Part shown: one piece after another, positions 56,233 to 64,000 of the stretch
Layout of the letters: each line of letters opens with the position of its first letter
Position numbering within the stretch: position 1 is the stretch's first letter
NCBI RefSeq assembly: GCF_017873185.1
Contig: NZ_JAGGJX010000005.1
Location: forward strand, 120,288 to 184,287
DNA from: Metaclostridioides mangenotii
Lineage (GTDB): Bacteria; Bacillota; Clostridia; Peptostreptococcales; Peptostreptococcaceae
DNA length: 64,000 bases
Reading direction: 5' to 3'
Notes under the pieces: model-generated
Database searches by the model: none
Told to the model about the DNA's origin: nothing
Seen by the model: the letters and a program-made list of their open reading frames with translations, nothing else
Program-made: the position numbers and the translations under genes

Positions 56233-56835
56233 CTACATAAACACAACTATTAGTCCTTGAACGATTCCTATCAAGAATCCTAAAACAAGTCCTAAGAACT
56301 CTATGTGCTTCAATTCTTTTTTTGCTACACTTATTATTAGATCTTCTAAAACTAATAAGTCTAGTTCATTAATTTTCCCTTCAATCATTTCTTGAATATT
56401 TATGCGCTCACTTGCCTTTGCCATCATACCTTTACTTAAATCGTCTATGCTATTTTTTACCTCTTCTTCTACCATATCATTAAGATATCCCTCTATAAGT
56501 TTTTTAATACCTGATGGCACATATGAAATTTTTTCATTCAGCAGAACACTAATCCTAGATTTTATATAAATCACTACTTCATCTTTATCATCTTCAGTGA
56601 TTACGTTGTCTAGTATTTCATCAAGTGATATAAATTCTTCCTCAACTATTTTAGCTATGTTAGTTGCAATTTCTTCTCTTCTTTTTGGTATTAGCCCTAT
56701 TATTTCTATATTTAAAATTGGTATTTTTATAGCTTTAATTGGCCTAAAAATAAGCCTGATTGCAACGACATTGGTAATATATCCAATAACCCCACCTATA
56801 GATGCCAATATTAGTATTTTTATCAAATTGTCCAT
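56233..56835 (-). CDS. DUF445 family membrane protein
   Basis: 200 residues. An N-terminal membrane helix with the signature GGVIGYITNVVAIRLIFRP (about 14-32), a long amphipathic/helical middle (KRREEIATNIAKIVEEEFIS) and a C-terminal hydrophobic helix (FLGLVLGFLIGIVQGLIVVFM). It matches short DUF445 proteins such as Bacillus YheB-type. Function unknown; probably membrane-embedded. AAGGAG 8-9 bases before the ATG. Confidence 0.82.
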   Translation of the reverse strand: MDNLIKILILASIGGVIGYITNVVAIRLIFRPIKAIKIPILNIEIIGLIPKRREEIATNIAKIVEEEFISLDEILDNVITEDDKDEVVIYIKSRISVLLNEKISYVPSGIKKLIEGYLNDMVEEEVKNSIDDLSKGMMAKASERINIQEMIEGKINELDLLVLEDLIISVAKKELKHIEFLGLVLGFLIGIVQGLIVVFM

Positions 56836-56999
56836 GACTAAATCTCCTTATCTTTTGTATACTATCATAATTCTACTATACAATTATATGCCATGTGACT
56901 TTAATTAAAAAGGTTTAATTTATTAGAATTAGATTAAAACACAATTCCTTTACTTGAATAAATATAAAATGAATCGATAACTAATTTATTCTAGATATA

Positions 57000-57842
57000 T
57001 TAGTTATTAGATATTATATCTATCCTATTTTCAAAAATAGACTTCAAAGTATCTATAATCTCTTTTGAACTATTGCTATTTAATGTATCCATTACTTCAA
57101 TTTTTCGAGGGCATAGTGAAAGAAGAGTACTTATCAAGAAATCTTCGTAGTTTAAGTTTTCTCTAATAACCATATTTATAATATCTTCATCATCTATACT
57201 ATCTATTTTGTCACCATTTTTATCATAAAGTACGAAGCTGTTATCCTCCATTATATGGACTTTTAACAGATCGATCTTTACATCTTGAGTATCTATAAAG
57301 TACTTAAGTACTCTTATAAATTCTTCGTGATCTCTGTTTATTAAGTATTCCTCCAAAGAAATGTCAGCTATTGCAGAGATATATTTTATAAATTCCTTCA
57401 TCCTGAACTTTATAAATCCGTCGATATTTATGTAATCATTTTCTAAAATATAATTACTTACCCTCATAAATATTGTCTCTCTGATGAATACTTCTTTGTT
57501 GCTAAATATTTTCAATGAATGCTCGTAAATATTGTCAATTTCCTTTGGATAAGCTTTTCCATATTGACTTTGTATATAATCTTTTAAAACCTCACCTCTC
57601 ATAATTTTTATAATTTTATTAGTTATTCTCTCTGTTATTTCATCTAGATTCAGGCCCTCGCTACTAAAAACTTTATCGTCAATAACTTTTCTAGATATAA
57701 CTTCATTTTTTCCCGAACTAGTTACTACCTCTACTATCCCGTTTGTATATATTAATTTATTATTGATGTTGTTGCTATAAAACTTCTTATCCGAAATTTT
57801 ATCTTTGCTTATCAACTTCATCGCTCCCTTCTTGTCGGCCAT
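57000..57842 (-). CDS. ytxC: YtxC-like sporulation protein
   Basis: 280 residues resembling the putative sporulation protein YtxC: an N-terminal variable domain, then RVSNYILENDYINIDGFIKFRMKEF-type sequence (about 128), ISAIADISLEEYLI, and the C-terminal KVHIMEDNSFVLYDKNG plus SLCPRKIEV. Start is uncertain: a second ATG eight codons in also has a nearby GGGAG. Role in sporulation is by family association only. In clostridia ytxC often lies close to thrS, as here. Confidence 0.82.
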   Translation of the reverse strand: MADKKGAMKLISKDKISDKKFYSNNINNKLIYTNGIVEVVTSSGKNEVISRKVIDDKVFSSEGLNLDEITERITNKIIKIMRGEVLKDYIQSQYGKAYPKEIDNIYEHSLKIFSNKEVFIRETIFMRVSNYILENDYINIDGFIKFRMKEFIKYISAIADISLEEYLINRDHEEFIRVLKYFIDTQDVKIDLLKVHIMEDNSFVLYDKNGDKIDSIDDEDIINMVIRENLNYEDFLISTLLSLCPRKIEVMDTLNSNSSKEIIDTLKSIFENRIDIISNN

Positions 57843-58219
57843 CTCTGCATTATTGTAGTGTTATTTTTATAATATGAAAAAAGTTTATTTTAGTGCAGTA
57901 TAAAACTTAGTAAATATAAAAATAATATAAGATATTGTTACAACTCATTATCATTTTTTACAAACCAGACTAATTTTATACAATATTATCAAAGTTAATA
58001 AATAAATCTAAAATATTACTTATAATTTTAATAAATTTATACATTTTTTGATTTAGTTTAAGATACATAAAAATTTTATTATTTATAAATTTTAATACAT
58101 TTTTTTACAAAATACAAAAGAGAGCAAACTAAAAAGTTTTTACTTTGTTAGTTTACTCTCTTTGAAGATGATTCTAGTTTTTAATAATTAGATAATAACT
58201 ATATTTATAACTTAGTATT
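57843..58219. other. AT-rich intergenic region with terminator
   Basis: 377 bases, very AT-rich, holding the upstream region of the YtxC gene and, at 58117-58163, the terminator of the next gene to the right. No reading frame seen. Confidence 0.5.
58117..58163 (-). terminator. Terminator of the YozG-type regulator operon
   Basis: AAAGAGAGTAAACT / AGTTTGCTCTCTTT arms with one mismatch, U-rich after the stem on the minus strand. Confidence 0.75.
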
Positions 58220-58447
58220 TTATTCAACTTCTTCAATCTCTTCGTCCTCTATATATTCAAGTATATCTGCAGGCTGACAGTCCAAAGCCTTACATATTTC
58301 ATTCAATGTTGAAAACCTAATAGCTTTGGCTTTATTAGTTTTCAGTATAGATAAGTTTGAATTGGTGATATCAACTTTTTCTGCTAAATCTTTTAGAGAT
58401 ATTTTTCTTTTTGCCATTATTACATCTAAGTTAACTACGATCGCCAT
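58220..58447 (-). CDS. Cro/CI-type helix-turn-helix regulator (YozG-like)
   Basis: 75 residues. VNLDVIMAKRKISLKDLAEKVDITNSNLS and RFSTLNEICKALDCQPADILEY are diagnostic of the short YozG/XRE group, with an acidic C-terminal tail (IEDEEIEEVE). TAGGAGGAG before the ATG. It follows the DUF2975 gene by 11 bases; this pairing of a small XRE regulator with a DUF2975 membrane protein is very common in Firmicutes. Confidence 0.9.
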   Translation of the reverse strand: MAIVVNLDVIMAKRKISLKDLAEKVDITNSNLSILKTNKAKAIRFSTLNEICKALDCQPADILEYIEDEEIEEVE

Positions 58448-58458
58448 AATATCTCCTC

Positions 58459-58926
58459 CTAAATAGTTAAATCATTTTCGTCTTTTATATTAATCGCTTT
58501 ATCAAATACTTCTGCTATTACGAACGGTAATAATGCTAAAATAATATAAAAAATAGTAGATGGAGTAATACCCCATTTATGGATCCCAATAATCCACATA
58601 ACATGCCCTTCTCTAGGTCTTATAAATTCAACAGCCAAATGTGCGCTTAAAAAATAACCTATTATCTTAAATCTATTTACATTCTCTTTAATAAAGGGTG
58701 TATTTTCAATACTTTTTACTATCAAATTTAAATTTAAAATAATAACAAAAAATCCAATAATATATACTACAAATAAAATAAATAAAATAACTTTACTTAA
58801 TGTAAATCCACTTAATACAATTTTATTTAATTCCATACCCAATAAAACTATCCCTAAAATTGGTGTTAACACTAAAGAAAAATGTAAAATTGTTGATAAC
58901 ATATTTCTAAAAAAACGAGTTTCCAT
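58459..58926 (-). CDS. DUF2975 family membrane protein
   Basis: 155 residues from the ATG of METRFFRNML, 8 bases after AGGAG; an ATG three codons earlier abuts the site. Four membrane helices (about 10-30, 40-65, 90-105, 120-140), with the family's SIENTPFIKENVNRFKIIGY segment between helices 2 and 3. Function unknown; presumably works with the YozG-type regulator downstream. Confidence 0.88.
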   Translation of the reverse strand: METRFFRNMLSTILHFSLVLTPILGIVLLGMELNKIVLSGFTLSKVILFILFVVYIIGFFVIILNLNLIVKSIENTPFIKENVNRFKIIGYFLSAHLAVEFIRPREGHVMWIIGIHKWGITPSTIFYIILALLPFVIAEVFDKAINIKDENDLTI

Positions 58927-59038
58927 AAATATCATCTCCTCAATTTATTTTTATATACTAAGGATAGCATATTTATTATTGTTTTTCAATAATTTAATAT
59001 TGTTTTTCAGCATTTATTTTCTTTTATTTAATAATTTT

Positions 59039-59806
59039 TTAATTCACTGCTACTTGTTTTATCATAAGCGGTACTAATGACCCTAAATCCAATAAGCTTT
59101 CTTCACTAAGAACAACTATTTCTTTATCTTTTCCATCCAAAAATAACTTAATATCATTATAGCTAGGATGTTTTCTAACATCTCCAAAGAAAGCTAGTTT
59201 GTCATTTGATATAAGTCCAGAACATCCACCAATAAAACCATAATTCATATCAAATAGTTCAATATAACCTGGTTCAATTAATAGACAATCTATTTCAGTC
59301 TCATTGAGCTTATTATAAATCCCATTATCAGATGTAATTACAGATTTATCGTCAACTATACAAATTGAACATTTCGTATAACCCTGTTCTACATTTATTT
59401 TTTTAAGTCCCTTATTGTTAATAAACTCCATAATTTTTTTATCAGTATGCTTAAAGTTATGTATAGCATAATCTCCCACAATAGCTACATTATAAGCTAT
59501 ATCGTGTGGATATTTACCTTTTAGCCAAGTTTCACCTTTAATTACATTGAAATTGTATTTTTTAAGTATGCTTTTATAACGATTATACATACTTGGCTCT
59601 ACAACAATATCGCCATTGCCTAAATTGCAAATACAAATATCTGGGTGGCAGTTAATACTTTCATAGACTTCCTTACATTCGATTGTTTTTATTAATTCAA
59701 TGTTTCTTCTCGCTAAATCTTCTTCCATACTTTTGGGCAATCTCTTATCGACTAATGCTAAAGCTAAATCACCCTCAACTACAAAAGGCTTTTTTGTAAA
59801 CTTCAT
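59039..59806 (-). CDS. Conserved hypothetical protein, possibly GME-fold (DUF6873-like)
   Basis: 255 residues, soluble. The C-terminal GFIGGCSGLISNDKLAFFGD and RKHPSYNDIKLFL recall DUF6873, a family with the guanidino-modifying-enzyme fold. Cys in FIGGCSG could be the nucleophile position; other conserved spots are CICNLGNGDIVVEP and YTKCSICIVDD. Substrate unknown. GGGGGAAGG before the ATG; a terminator follows the DegV gene side. Confidence 0.6.
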   Translation of the reverse strand: MKFTKKPFVVEGDLALALVDKRLPKSMEEDLARRNIELIKTIECKEVYESINCHPDICICNLGNGDIVVEPSMYNRYKSILKKYNFNVIKGETWLKGKYPHDIAYNVAIVGDYAIHNFKHTDKKIMEFINNKGLKKINVEQGYTKCSICIVDDKSVITSDNGIYNKLNETEIDCLLIEPGYIELFDMNYGFIGGCSGLISNDKLAFFGDVRKHPSYNDIKLFLDGKDKEIVVLSEESLLDLGSLVPLMIKQVAVN

Positions 59807-59857
59807 CTTCTAATCCTTCCCCCAACCTCAAAATTATTGCCTTATCTATTTCTTGAA

Positions 59858-59930
59858 TAAAAAAGATGATATATTGCAAATAACGCATCTAAATAAAATG
59901 CCTAAAGCTGTATATCATCCATCTTTTTAA
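59858..59930. terminator. Branched hairpin/terminator between two genes
   Basis: AAAAAAGATGATATA and TATATCATCCATCTTTTT arms enclose a smaller GCAT / ATGC hairpin. U-runs occur on both strands. On the minus strand it lies after the DUF6873-like start region and closes the DegV transcript from neither side fully, so its user is uncertain. Confidence 0.5.
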
Positions 59931-59944
59931 TTATATAATTTATA

Positions 59945-60793
59945 TTATTTCTTTCTCTTACATATAACTCCAGTAACTCCAGGACCTGAATGTGCCCCTA
60001 TACAAGATCCTATTTGGAAGAACATTATTTCTTTTGGATTAAATTTATCTGTTAACATTTTTGTAAGTTGTTCTTTTTCCTTAATATCATCGCTGTATCC
60101 TATATTAACAACTTGGTCTGATAGGTCGCTTCCACAATTTTCTTCTATTATCTCTAAAATTTTAGAAATTACATTTTTCTTTCCTCTAACTTGAGATGCA
60201 TGAGAAACAAGTCCATCTTTAACTTCAAGTATTGGCTTAATACTTAAAATATTACCTATCGAGGCTTTTGTAGAAGAAATTCTTCCTCCTTTTTGTAGAT
60301 GATCTAATGCATCTACAGAGAAGATTACAAAAGTCTCATCACGTAAGACTTCTAATGCTGAAATTATCTCTTCAATACTTTTACCTTCAGACAAAAGTCT
60401 CCCTGCTTCTTTTACTAAAACACCTGCCCCAAAAGATACAGAGTTGGAATCAAATGCGTATATATTGCCTTCTAAATCCCCTTTTGCCATAATTGCGCTT
60501 TGGTATGTACCTGTAGCTGCAGCTGATCCAGCTATATAAAGAATGTCTTTTCCTTCTTCTATATATTTTTCAAAAACTTCTTTAAATTGTGCATATGTAA
60601 TTTGGGAAGTCTTCGCATAAGTGTCTTTTTCTCTAAGTTTTTTGTAAAATTCATCACCTGTTATATCTACTCGATCTCTATACTCATGTCCATCTAAGAT
60701 AACCGTTAGTGGCATAAGATCTATGTCATATTTTTTAAGTATATCATCTGGAACATCGGATAAACTATCACATATTATTTTAATGTTGCTCAT
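59945..60793 (-). CDS. DegV family fatty-acid-binding protein
   Basis: 282 residues. DegV signatures: IICDSLSDVPDDILKKYDI, YAKTSQITYAQFKEVFE and YIAGSAAATGTYQSA in the first half, with GKNVISKILE-like and IGAHSGPGVTGVI at the end. DegV/FakB proteins hold a fatty acid for phosphorylation by FakA. Whether this copy is a FakB cannot be proven. AAAGGAGATATCAA before the ATG. Confidence 0.92.
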   Translation of the reverse strand: MSNIKIICDSLSDVPDDILKKYDIDLMPLTVILDGHEYRDRVDITGDEFYKKLREKDTYAKTSQITYAQFKEVFEKYIEEGKDILYIAGSAAATGTYQSAIMAKGDLEGNIYAFDSNSVSFGAGVLVKEAGRLLSEGKSIEEIISALEVLRDETFVIFSVDALDHLQKGGRISSTKASIGNILSIKPILEVKDGLVSHASQVRGKKNVISKILEIIEENCGSDLSDQVVNIGYSDDIKEKEQLTKMLTDKFNPKEIMFFQIGSCIGAHSGPGVTGVICKRKK

Positions 60794-60829
60794 TTGATAT
60801 CTCCTTTCTAAACGAATTTATAATTTAAA

Positions 60830-61300
60830 TTATCTTAAATCTGGATACCCTAATTGTCTAAGTGCTTCATAAGCTACAATAGCAACTGCATTTGATAAAT
60901 TAAGAGATCTCGCCTTTTCTATATTTAGCATAGGCACTCTTATACATCCCTCTTTATTTTCTTTCAACAAAGACTCCGGTAATCCTTTTGTTTCTTTGCC
61001 AAAAACAATAAAACACCCATCCCCATAATCAACTTCTGAGTGGTTTTTATCAGCTTTTGTTGTCGAAAAGAAAAATTTTCCTTCTGGATATTTAGCCTGT
61101 AATTCTTCAAAGCTATTGTAATATTGTATATTAGCTATATCCCAATAGTCAAGCCCAGAGCGCTTTAAGTGTTTATCATCTAAAGAAAATCCAAGTGGTT
61201 TGATTAAATGAAGTGTAGAACCTGTTGCAGCACAAGTTCTAATTATGTTTCCTGTATTTTGTGGTATTTCTGGTTCAACTAAAACTATATTTAATGACAT
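60830..61300 (-). CDS. trmL: tRNA (cytidine/uridine-34 2'-O)-methyltransferase TrmL
   Basis: 156 residues, typical TrmL length. Start MSLNIVLVEP, 4-5 bases after AGGAGG. SPOUT minimal enzyme: PEIPQNTGNIIRTCAATG (about 10-27), KRSGLDYWDIA, FIVFGKETKGLPESLL and IRVPMLNIEKARSLNLSNAVAI. It modifies the wobble ribose of tRNA-Leu. 36 bases downstream of DegV's start, but the gene order suggests separate translation. Confidence 0.93.
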   Translation of the reverse strand: MSLNIVLVEPEIPQNTGNIIRTCAATGSTLHLIKPLGFSLDDKHLKRSGLDYWDIANIQYYNSFEELQAKYPEGKFFFSTTKADKNHSEVDYGDGCFIVFGKETKGLPESLLKENKEGCIRVPMLNIEKARSLNLSNAVAIVAYEALRQLGYPDLR

Positions 61301-61497
61301 TCTTCCTCCTAAATAATAAAACAATTAATATATAATATATAAGTTCATGTATGAAATCTAATCTTTAATAGTATAAATTCCTTTATCAAAAATTTCAACT
61401 AGTAATATTATAACAGAAAAATCCCCCACTAAAAATAAAACTTAATTTAAAGTTCACCACTCCCTAATTATTTCTTTAATTTCATCATCTATTTTTA

Positions 61498-62148
61498 TTA
61501 CTTATTGATTTCTTTGTAGAAATTACAGTACTCAGTTATATTGCATTCTTCACATTCTGGTTTTCTAGCTTTACACATTCTTCTTCCGTGAAAAATTATT
61601 GTATGATGCGACTTTGACCATCTTTCTTTTGGAATAGCCTTCATAAGTGCAAACTCTGTCTTTTCAGGAGTCGGCTCATCTACAATACCAATTCTATTAG
61701 CGACCCTAAAAACATGAGTATCGACTGCTATAGCTGGTTGTCCAAAAGCATTGCTTAAAACTACTCCTGCAGTCTTTCTCCCTACCCCTGGAAGTTTAAT
61801 TAATTCTTCTAGAGTTTCTGGAACTTCGCCACTGTAGTTTTCACATATTTGTATAGAGGTATCTTTTATTTTCTGAGATTTACTTTTGTAAAGACCACAA
61901 GTCTTTATTTCTTCACTAATCTCTTCTAAGCTAAGTTTTGCAAATGCTTCTGGCGTATTATATTTTTTAAACATTTCAGCTGTCACCTTGTTTACCCTAA
62001 CATCTGTACATTGAGCAGACAGTATTGTGGCTATTAAAAGCTCAAATGGTGTAGTGTAGTTTAACTCACATTCGGCATCTGGATATAGTCCTTCTAATTT
62101 ATCTAATATCGTATTTACATCTTTTTTATTTTTCGTTCTTTTTTTCAT
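61498..62148 (-). CDS. nth: Endonuclease III
   Basis: 216 residues. Helix-hairpin-helix LPGVGRKTAGVVLSNAFG with catalytic Lys (about 118-126), catalytic Asp in AVDTHVFRVANR (about 138) and the C-terminal [4Fe-4S] loop with spacing C-x6-C-x2-C-x5-C (CKARKPECEECNITEYC). Glycosylase/AP lyase for oxidised pyrimidines in base excision repair. Monocistronic. Confidence 0.96.
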   Translation of the reverse strand: MKKRTKNKKDVNTILDKLEGLYPDAECELNYTTPFELLIATILSAQCTDVRVNKVTAEMFKKYNTPEAFAKLSLEEISEEIKTCGLYKSKSQKIKDTSIQICENYSGEVPETLEELIKLPGVGRKTAGVVLSNAFGQPAIAVDTHVFRVANRIGIVDEPTPEKTEFALMKAIPKERWSKSHHTIIFHGRRMCKARKPECEECNITEYCNFYKEINK

Positions 62149-62211
62149 ATATAATCATCTCCATTTTCATCATTCACATATAAAATACCTTAAAATACAT
62201 ATATCAAAATA

Positions 62212-62246
62212 TAAAAAGCAAAAACTATATAAGTCTTTGCTTTTTA
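62212..62246 (-). terminator. Terminator
   Basis: AAAAAGCAAA / TTTGCTTTTT hairpin. On the minus strand it lies after the Lon-like remnant and before nth. Confidence 0.65.
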
Positions 62247-62296
62247 TTATACAATAAATACTAGATAATTTATGTTTAATTAGTTTTAAAAGATAT

Positions 62297-62713
62297 TTAA
62301 TTTTTTTCCTTAGGCTTAGTTTGAATTTTGCTAAAGCTTTGAAGTTTATTTTTTACTTTTTCTTTGACTTTATCAAATTTTGTATCAGTCAATATCTCAA
62401 ATGCCTCTTCAACCCTCTCTACTGTATGAATCTTAAATCTACCTGATTTTATTTCTTCGTTTAATTCATCTGAGAGCACAAGATTTTTGAAGTTTTGCTT
62501 TGGTATAATAACTCCTTGACCTTCTACCAATCCCTTAATCTTACAGATTGTGTAAAAACCTTCCACCTTTTCACTTATTCCTCCGACAACTTGTATATCT
62601 CCTTTTTGGTTTATAGATCCTGTTACTGCAATATTTTGTTTTATAGGTATATTGCTAAGTGACGAAAGGAGTGCATAAAGCTCAGCCGATGAAGCACTAT
62701 CATCATGTTTGTA
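62297..62713 (-). pseudogene. Lon-like protease, truncated to the S16 C-terminal domain
   Basis: The open frame begins right after an in-frame TAA at 62714-62716 with KHDDSASSAELYALLSSL, which carries the catalytic Ser of Lon S16 domains. Then come IAVTGSINQKGDIQVVGGIS with the Lys of the dyad just after (SEKVEGF), QGVIIPKQNFKNLVL and a lysine-rich tail. All of the AAA+ ATPase and substrate part upstream is missing and no start codon with a ribosome site precedes the Ser. A GTG internal start would give only 89 residues lacking Ser. So the gene is broken at the 5' side. Confidence 0.8.
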
Positions 62714-63035
62714 TTACCCCATTTATATTAACGTTATCGATTAAAATATTGAAATCTAGCTATTTCAGCCTCATATTATACTTATATATTCTATTTACTT
62801 ACATTATAGTATATTAATATACACAAAAAGGTTAGAGGATAACCAGGCGTAATACATACATTTTCATTAAACAATAAAAAAGCGCACATATTGTTGTGCG
62901 CTACTTTTATATACTTTATAACTCTTTTTTCTTAGTGTTAAATTCTCCTATGTTATTGTTCTGTTGTTTTAAATTATTTTCGATAGGTGAATTAACTGTG
63001 ATATTACATTAATGTAATTATTATAGAATATTGTT
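62714..63035. other. Intergenic region with deletion junction
   Basis: 322 bases between the Lon-like remnant and the subtilase. It contains the breakpoint next to the remnant and the terminator of the subtilase gene. No reading frame found. Confidence 0.5.
62873..62902 (-). terminator. Terminator of the subtilase gene
   Basis: AGCGCACA-ACAATA-TGTGCGCT stem followed by TTTTTATT on the minus strand. Confidence 0.9.
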
Positions 63036-64000
63036 TTATAAAGAATCAGATATTATTTGTATGGTTCTTTTAAAATCGACTAATCCATATCCTTGAGAAT
63101 CGTTAGGATATTCATATAATTCATTTCTTGTTGCACCTATCATTAAGTATGTTTTTAAAACTTGAGAATATAATAATAGCTTTGGATATCTACCTTGTTT
63201 ACTTAAAAACTCCATAATTAGTGCTAACATGCCAGATGTAACAGAACTGCTAATTCCAGTTCCTGTACCCGTTTTATAGCTATCATTACCGTAAGCTGAT
63301 ATAATATTTACACCAGGAGCTACAAAATCAGGTTTCGCAGAAACTCCTTTTGTCGGGCCCTTTGATGAACCAATCCATATACTTTCATATCTATTGTCAT
63401 AAGCACCAACAGTAATTATATTCTCGCCAGTTCCAAAAACGGTTATAGTTGAAAAAGAACTGGTATCTATAAATCCATCATTAGCGCCTAAAAGATTGCT
63501 GTTTGGTAAATAAACATGGTATTCTCCATTTAGGAATACATCAGGTCTAACTCTAAATGTCCATGCTCCAGGTTTCATATTTCTAAGGTTTACCTCAAGA
63601 AATTCAGATCCTGTAGATAACCAAGGATAAAAGTATCTAATCCTGTATGTTGTATTTTCTAAATTGAATCTACCTGTGTATTCATAGTAATCTGGAGCAT
63701 AAATTGCTGTATAACTCACTTCTCCTGACGGCGAAATTATAGTTGGATTTATTCTATCTAAGTCACCTCCCTCGAGATAAATATCTAAATTTTGACCATC
63801 CCCGAATTCAATAATAATATCATTTACATCCATCTGATTTCTAAATTTACCAGCATAATGTATATATGTATTTCTTTGATTTCCTGCACCGCTTACCACT
63901 ACAACCCCTGGATAATCTAATTCAGTAAATGTGTTTAAGGCTGTTATAAATCCCAATGAAGATCTCTGCCCAACAGTTAAATTTATTATAAGAGACTTTT
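63036..64000 (-). CDS. cspC: Subtilisin-family pseudoprotease, CspC-like (partial, 5' end outside window)
   Basis: 321 codons of the C-terminal part; the frame runs off the window end. Csp-type features: KSLIINLTVGQRSS, VVVVSGAGNQRNTYIHYAG (oxyanion Asn), a jelly-roll insert (about residues 50-200 of this piece) and DFVAPGVNIISAYG. At the nucleophile box the sequence is TGTGISSSVTSG, where active proteases have GTS: the Ser is Gly. C. difficile CspC likewise has Gly there, 72 residues before its end as I recall; here exactly 72 residues follow. CspC is a spore germinant sensor/regulator. The catalytic His and Asp are off-window. Confidence 0.8.
   Translation of the reverse strand, partial: KSLIINLTVGQRSSLGFITALNTFTELDYPGVVVVSGAGNQRNTYIHYAGKFRNQMDVNDIIIEFGDGQNLDIYLEGGDLDRINPTIISPSGEVSYTAIYAPDYYEYTGRFNLENTTYRIRYFYPWLSTGSEFLEVNLRNMKPGAWTFRVRPDVFLNGEYHVYLPNSNLLGANDGFIDTSSFSTITVFGTGENIITVGAYDNRYESIWIGSSKGPTKGVSAKPDFVAPGVNIISAYGNDSYKTGTGTGISSSVTSGMLALIMEFLSKQGRYPKLLLYSQVLKTYLMIGATRNELYEYPNDSQGYGLVDFKRTIQIISDSL

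Noticed and set aside
61301..61497. Short minus-strand frame DDEIKEIIREW after nth
   Set aside because: Too short, no ribosome site, and it simply reads on from the end of nth in another frame.

Overview
The window reads as a low-GC, spore-forming anaerobic Clostridia chromosome, most like Peptostreptococcaceae (Clostridioides and relatives). The grounds are AT-rich sequence, strong AGGAGG-type ribosome sites, T-box leaders, a YtxC sporulation protein, a CspC-like germination pseudoprotease, and an acetogen-type folate C1 operon. No phage, insertion sequence or CRISPR array is visible. Most genes lie on the minus strand.

Layout, left to right. 1-6.5 kb: the start of an amino-acid ABC transporter operon behind an Arg-specifier T-box with a second, stem-I-less T-box module; a UvrD-type helicase; small accessory genes; and remnants of a MerR regulator and of kdpE. 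6.5-13.7 kb: tRNA-Ser and the operon fhs-fchA-folD-metV-metF-lpdA-gcvH, the methyl branch of the Wood-Ljungdahl pathway joined to glycine-cleavage parts. No acs/cooS genes are present here. FolD lacks the residues needed for cyclohydrolase activity, which fits having fchA beside it. 14-27 kb: a PadR/permease-prefix pair, phosphate butyryltransferase, a TPR/radical-SAM pair, argS with a likely short RNA or attenuated leader downstream, DUF523, mutS2 and pepD.

27-35.5 kb is the most distinctive block. It holds a prenyl-diphosphate synthase, a type II NADH dehydrogenase fused to a DoxX-like membrane domain, a UbiA/MenA prenyltransferase, a LysR regulator, an ApbE flavin transferase, an FMN-binding lipoprotein, and divergently a NusG-domain-II protein and a Gx-transporter-family membrane protein. 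These are the parts of the flavin-based extracellular electron transfer (EET) system described in Listeria (Ndh2, DmkA, DmkB, PplA, EetA, EetB, ApbE/FmnB). The ndh2 3' end carries a 113-bp tandem duplication that changed the protein's C-terminus.

35.6-56 kb is a housekeeping backbone (U32 protein, zapA, pheT, pheS, rRNA methyltransferase, K+ channel ktrA/ktrB, rplT-rpmI-infC, thrS) with Phe and Thr T-boxes and an L20-type leader. It is interrupted by a kynurenine module (Lrp regulator, MFS transporter, kynureninase), a soluble FtsH-like protease, a decayed HD hydrolase and a tiny signal-peptidase remnant. 56-64 kb: DUF445, ytxC, a YozG-type regulator with DUF2975, DegV, trmL, nth, a truncated Lon-like protease, and the 3' part of a subtilase whose catalytic serine position is glycine, as in CspC.

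Working together, the genes suggest an amino-acid and C1 fermenter that handles one-carbon units through folate, can pass electrons from NADH through a membrane quinone to surface flavoproteins, can take up and cleave kynurenine, and controls aminoacylation genes by tRNA-sensing leaders.
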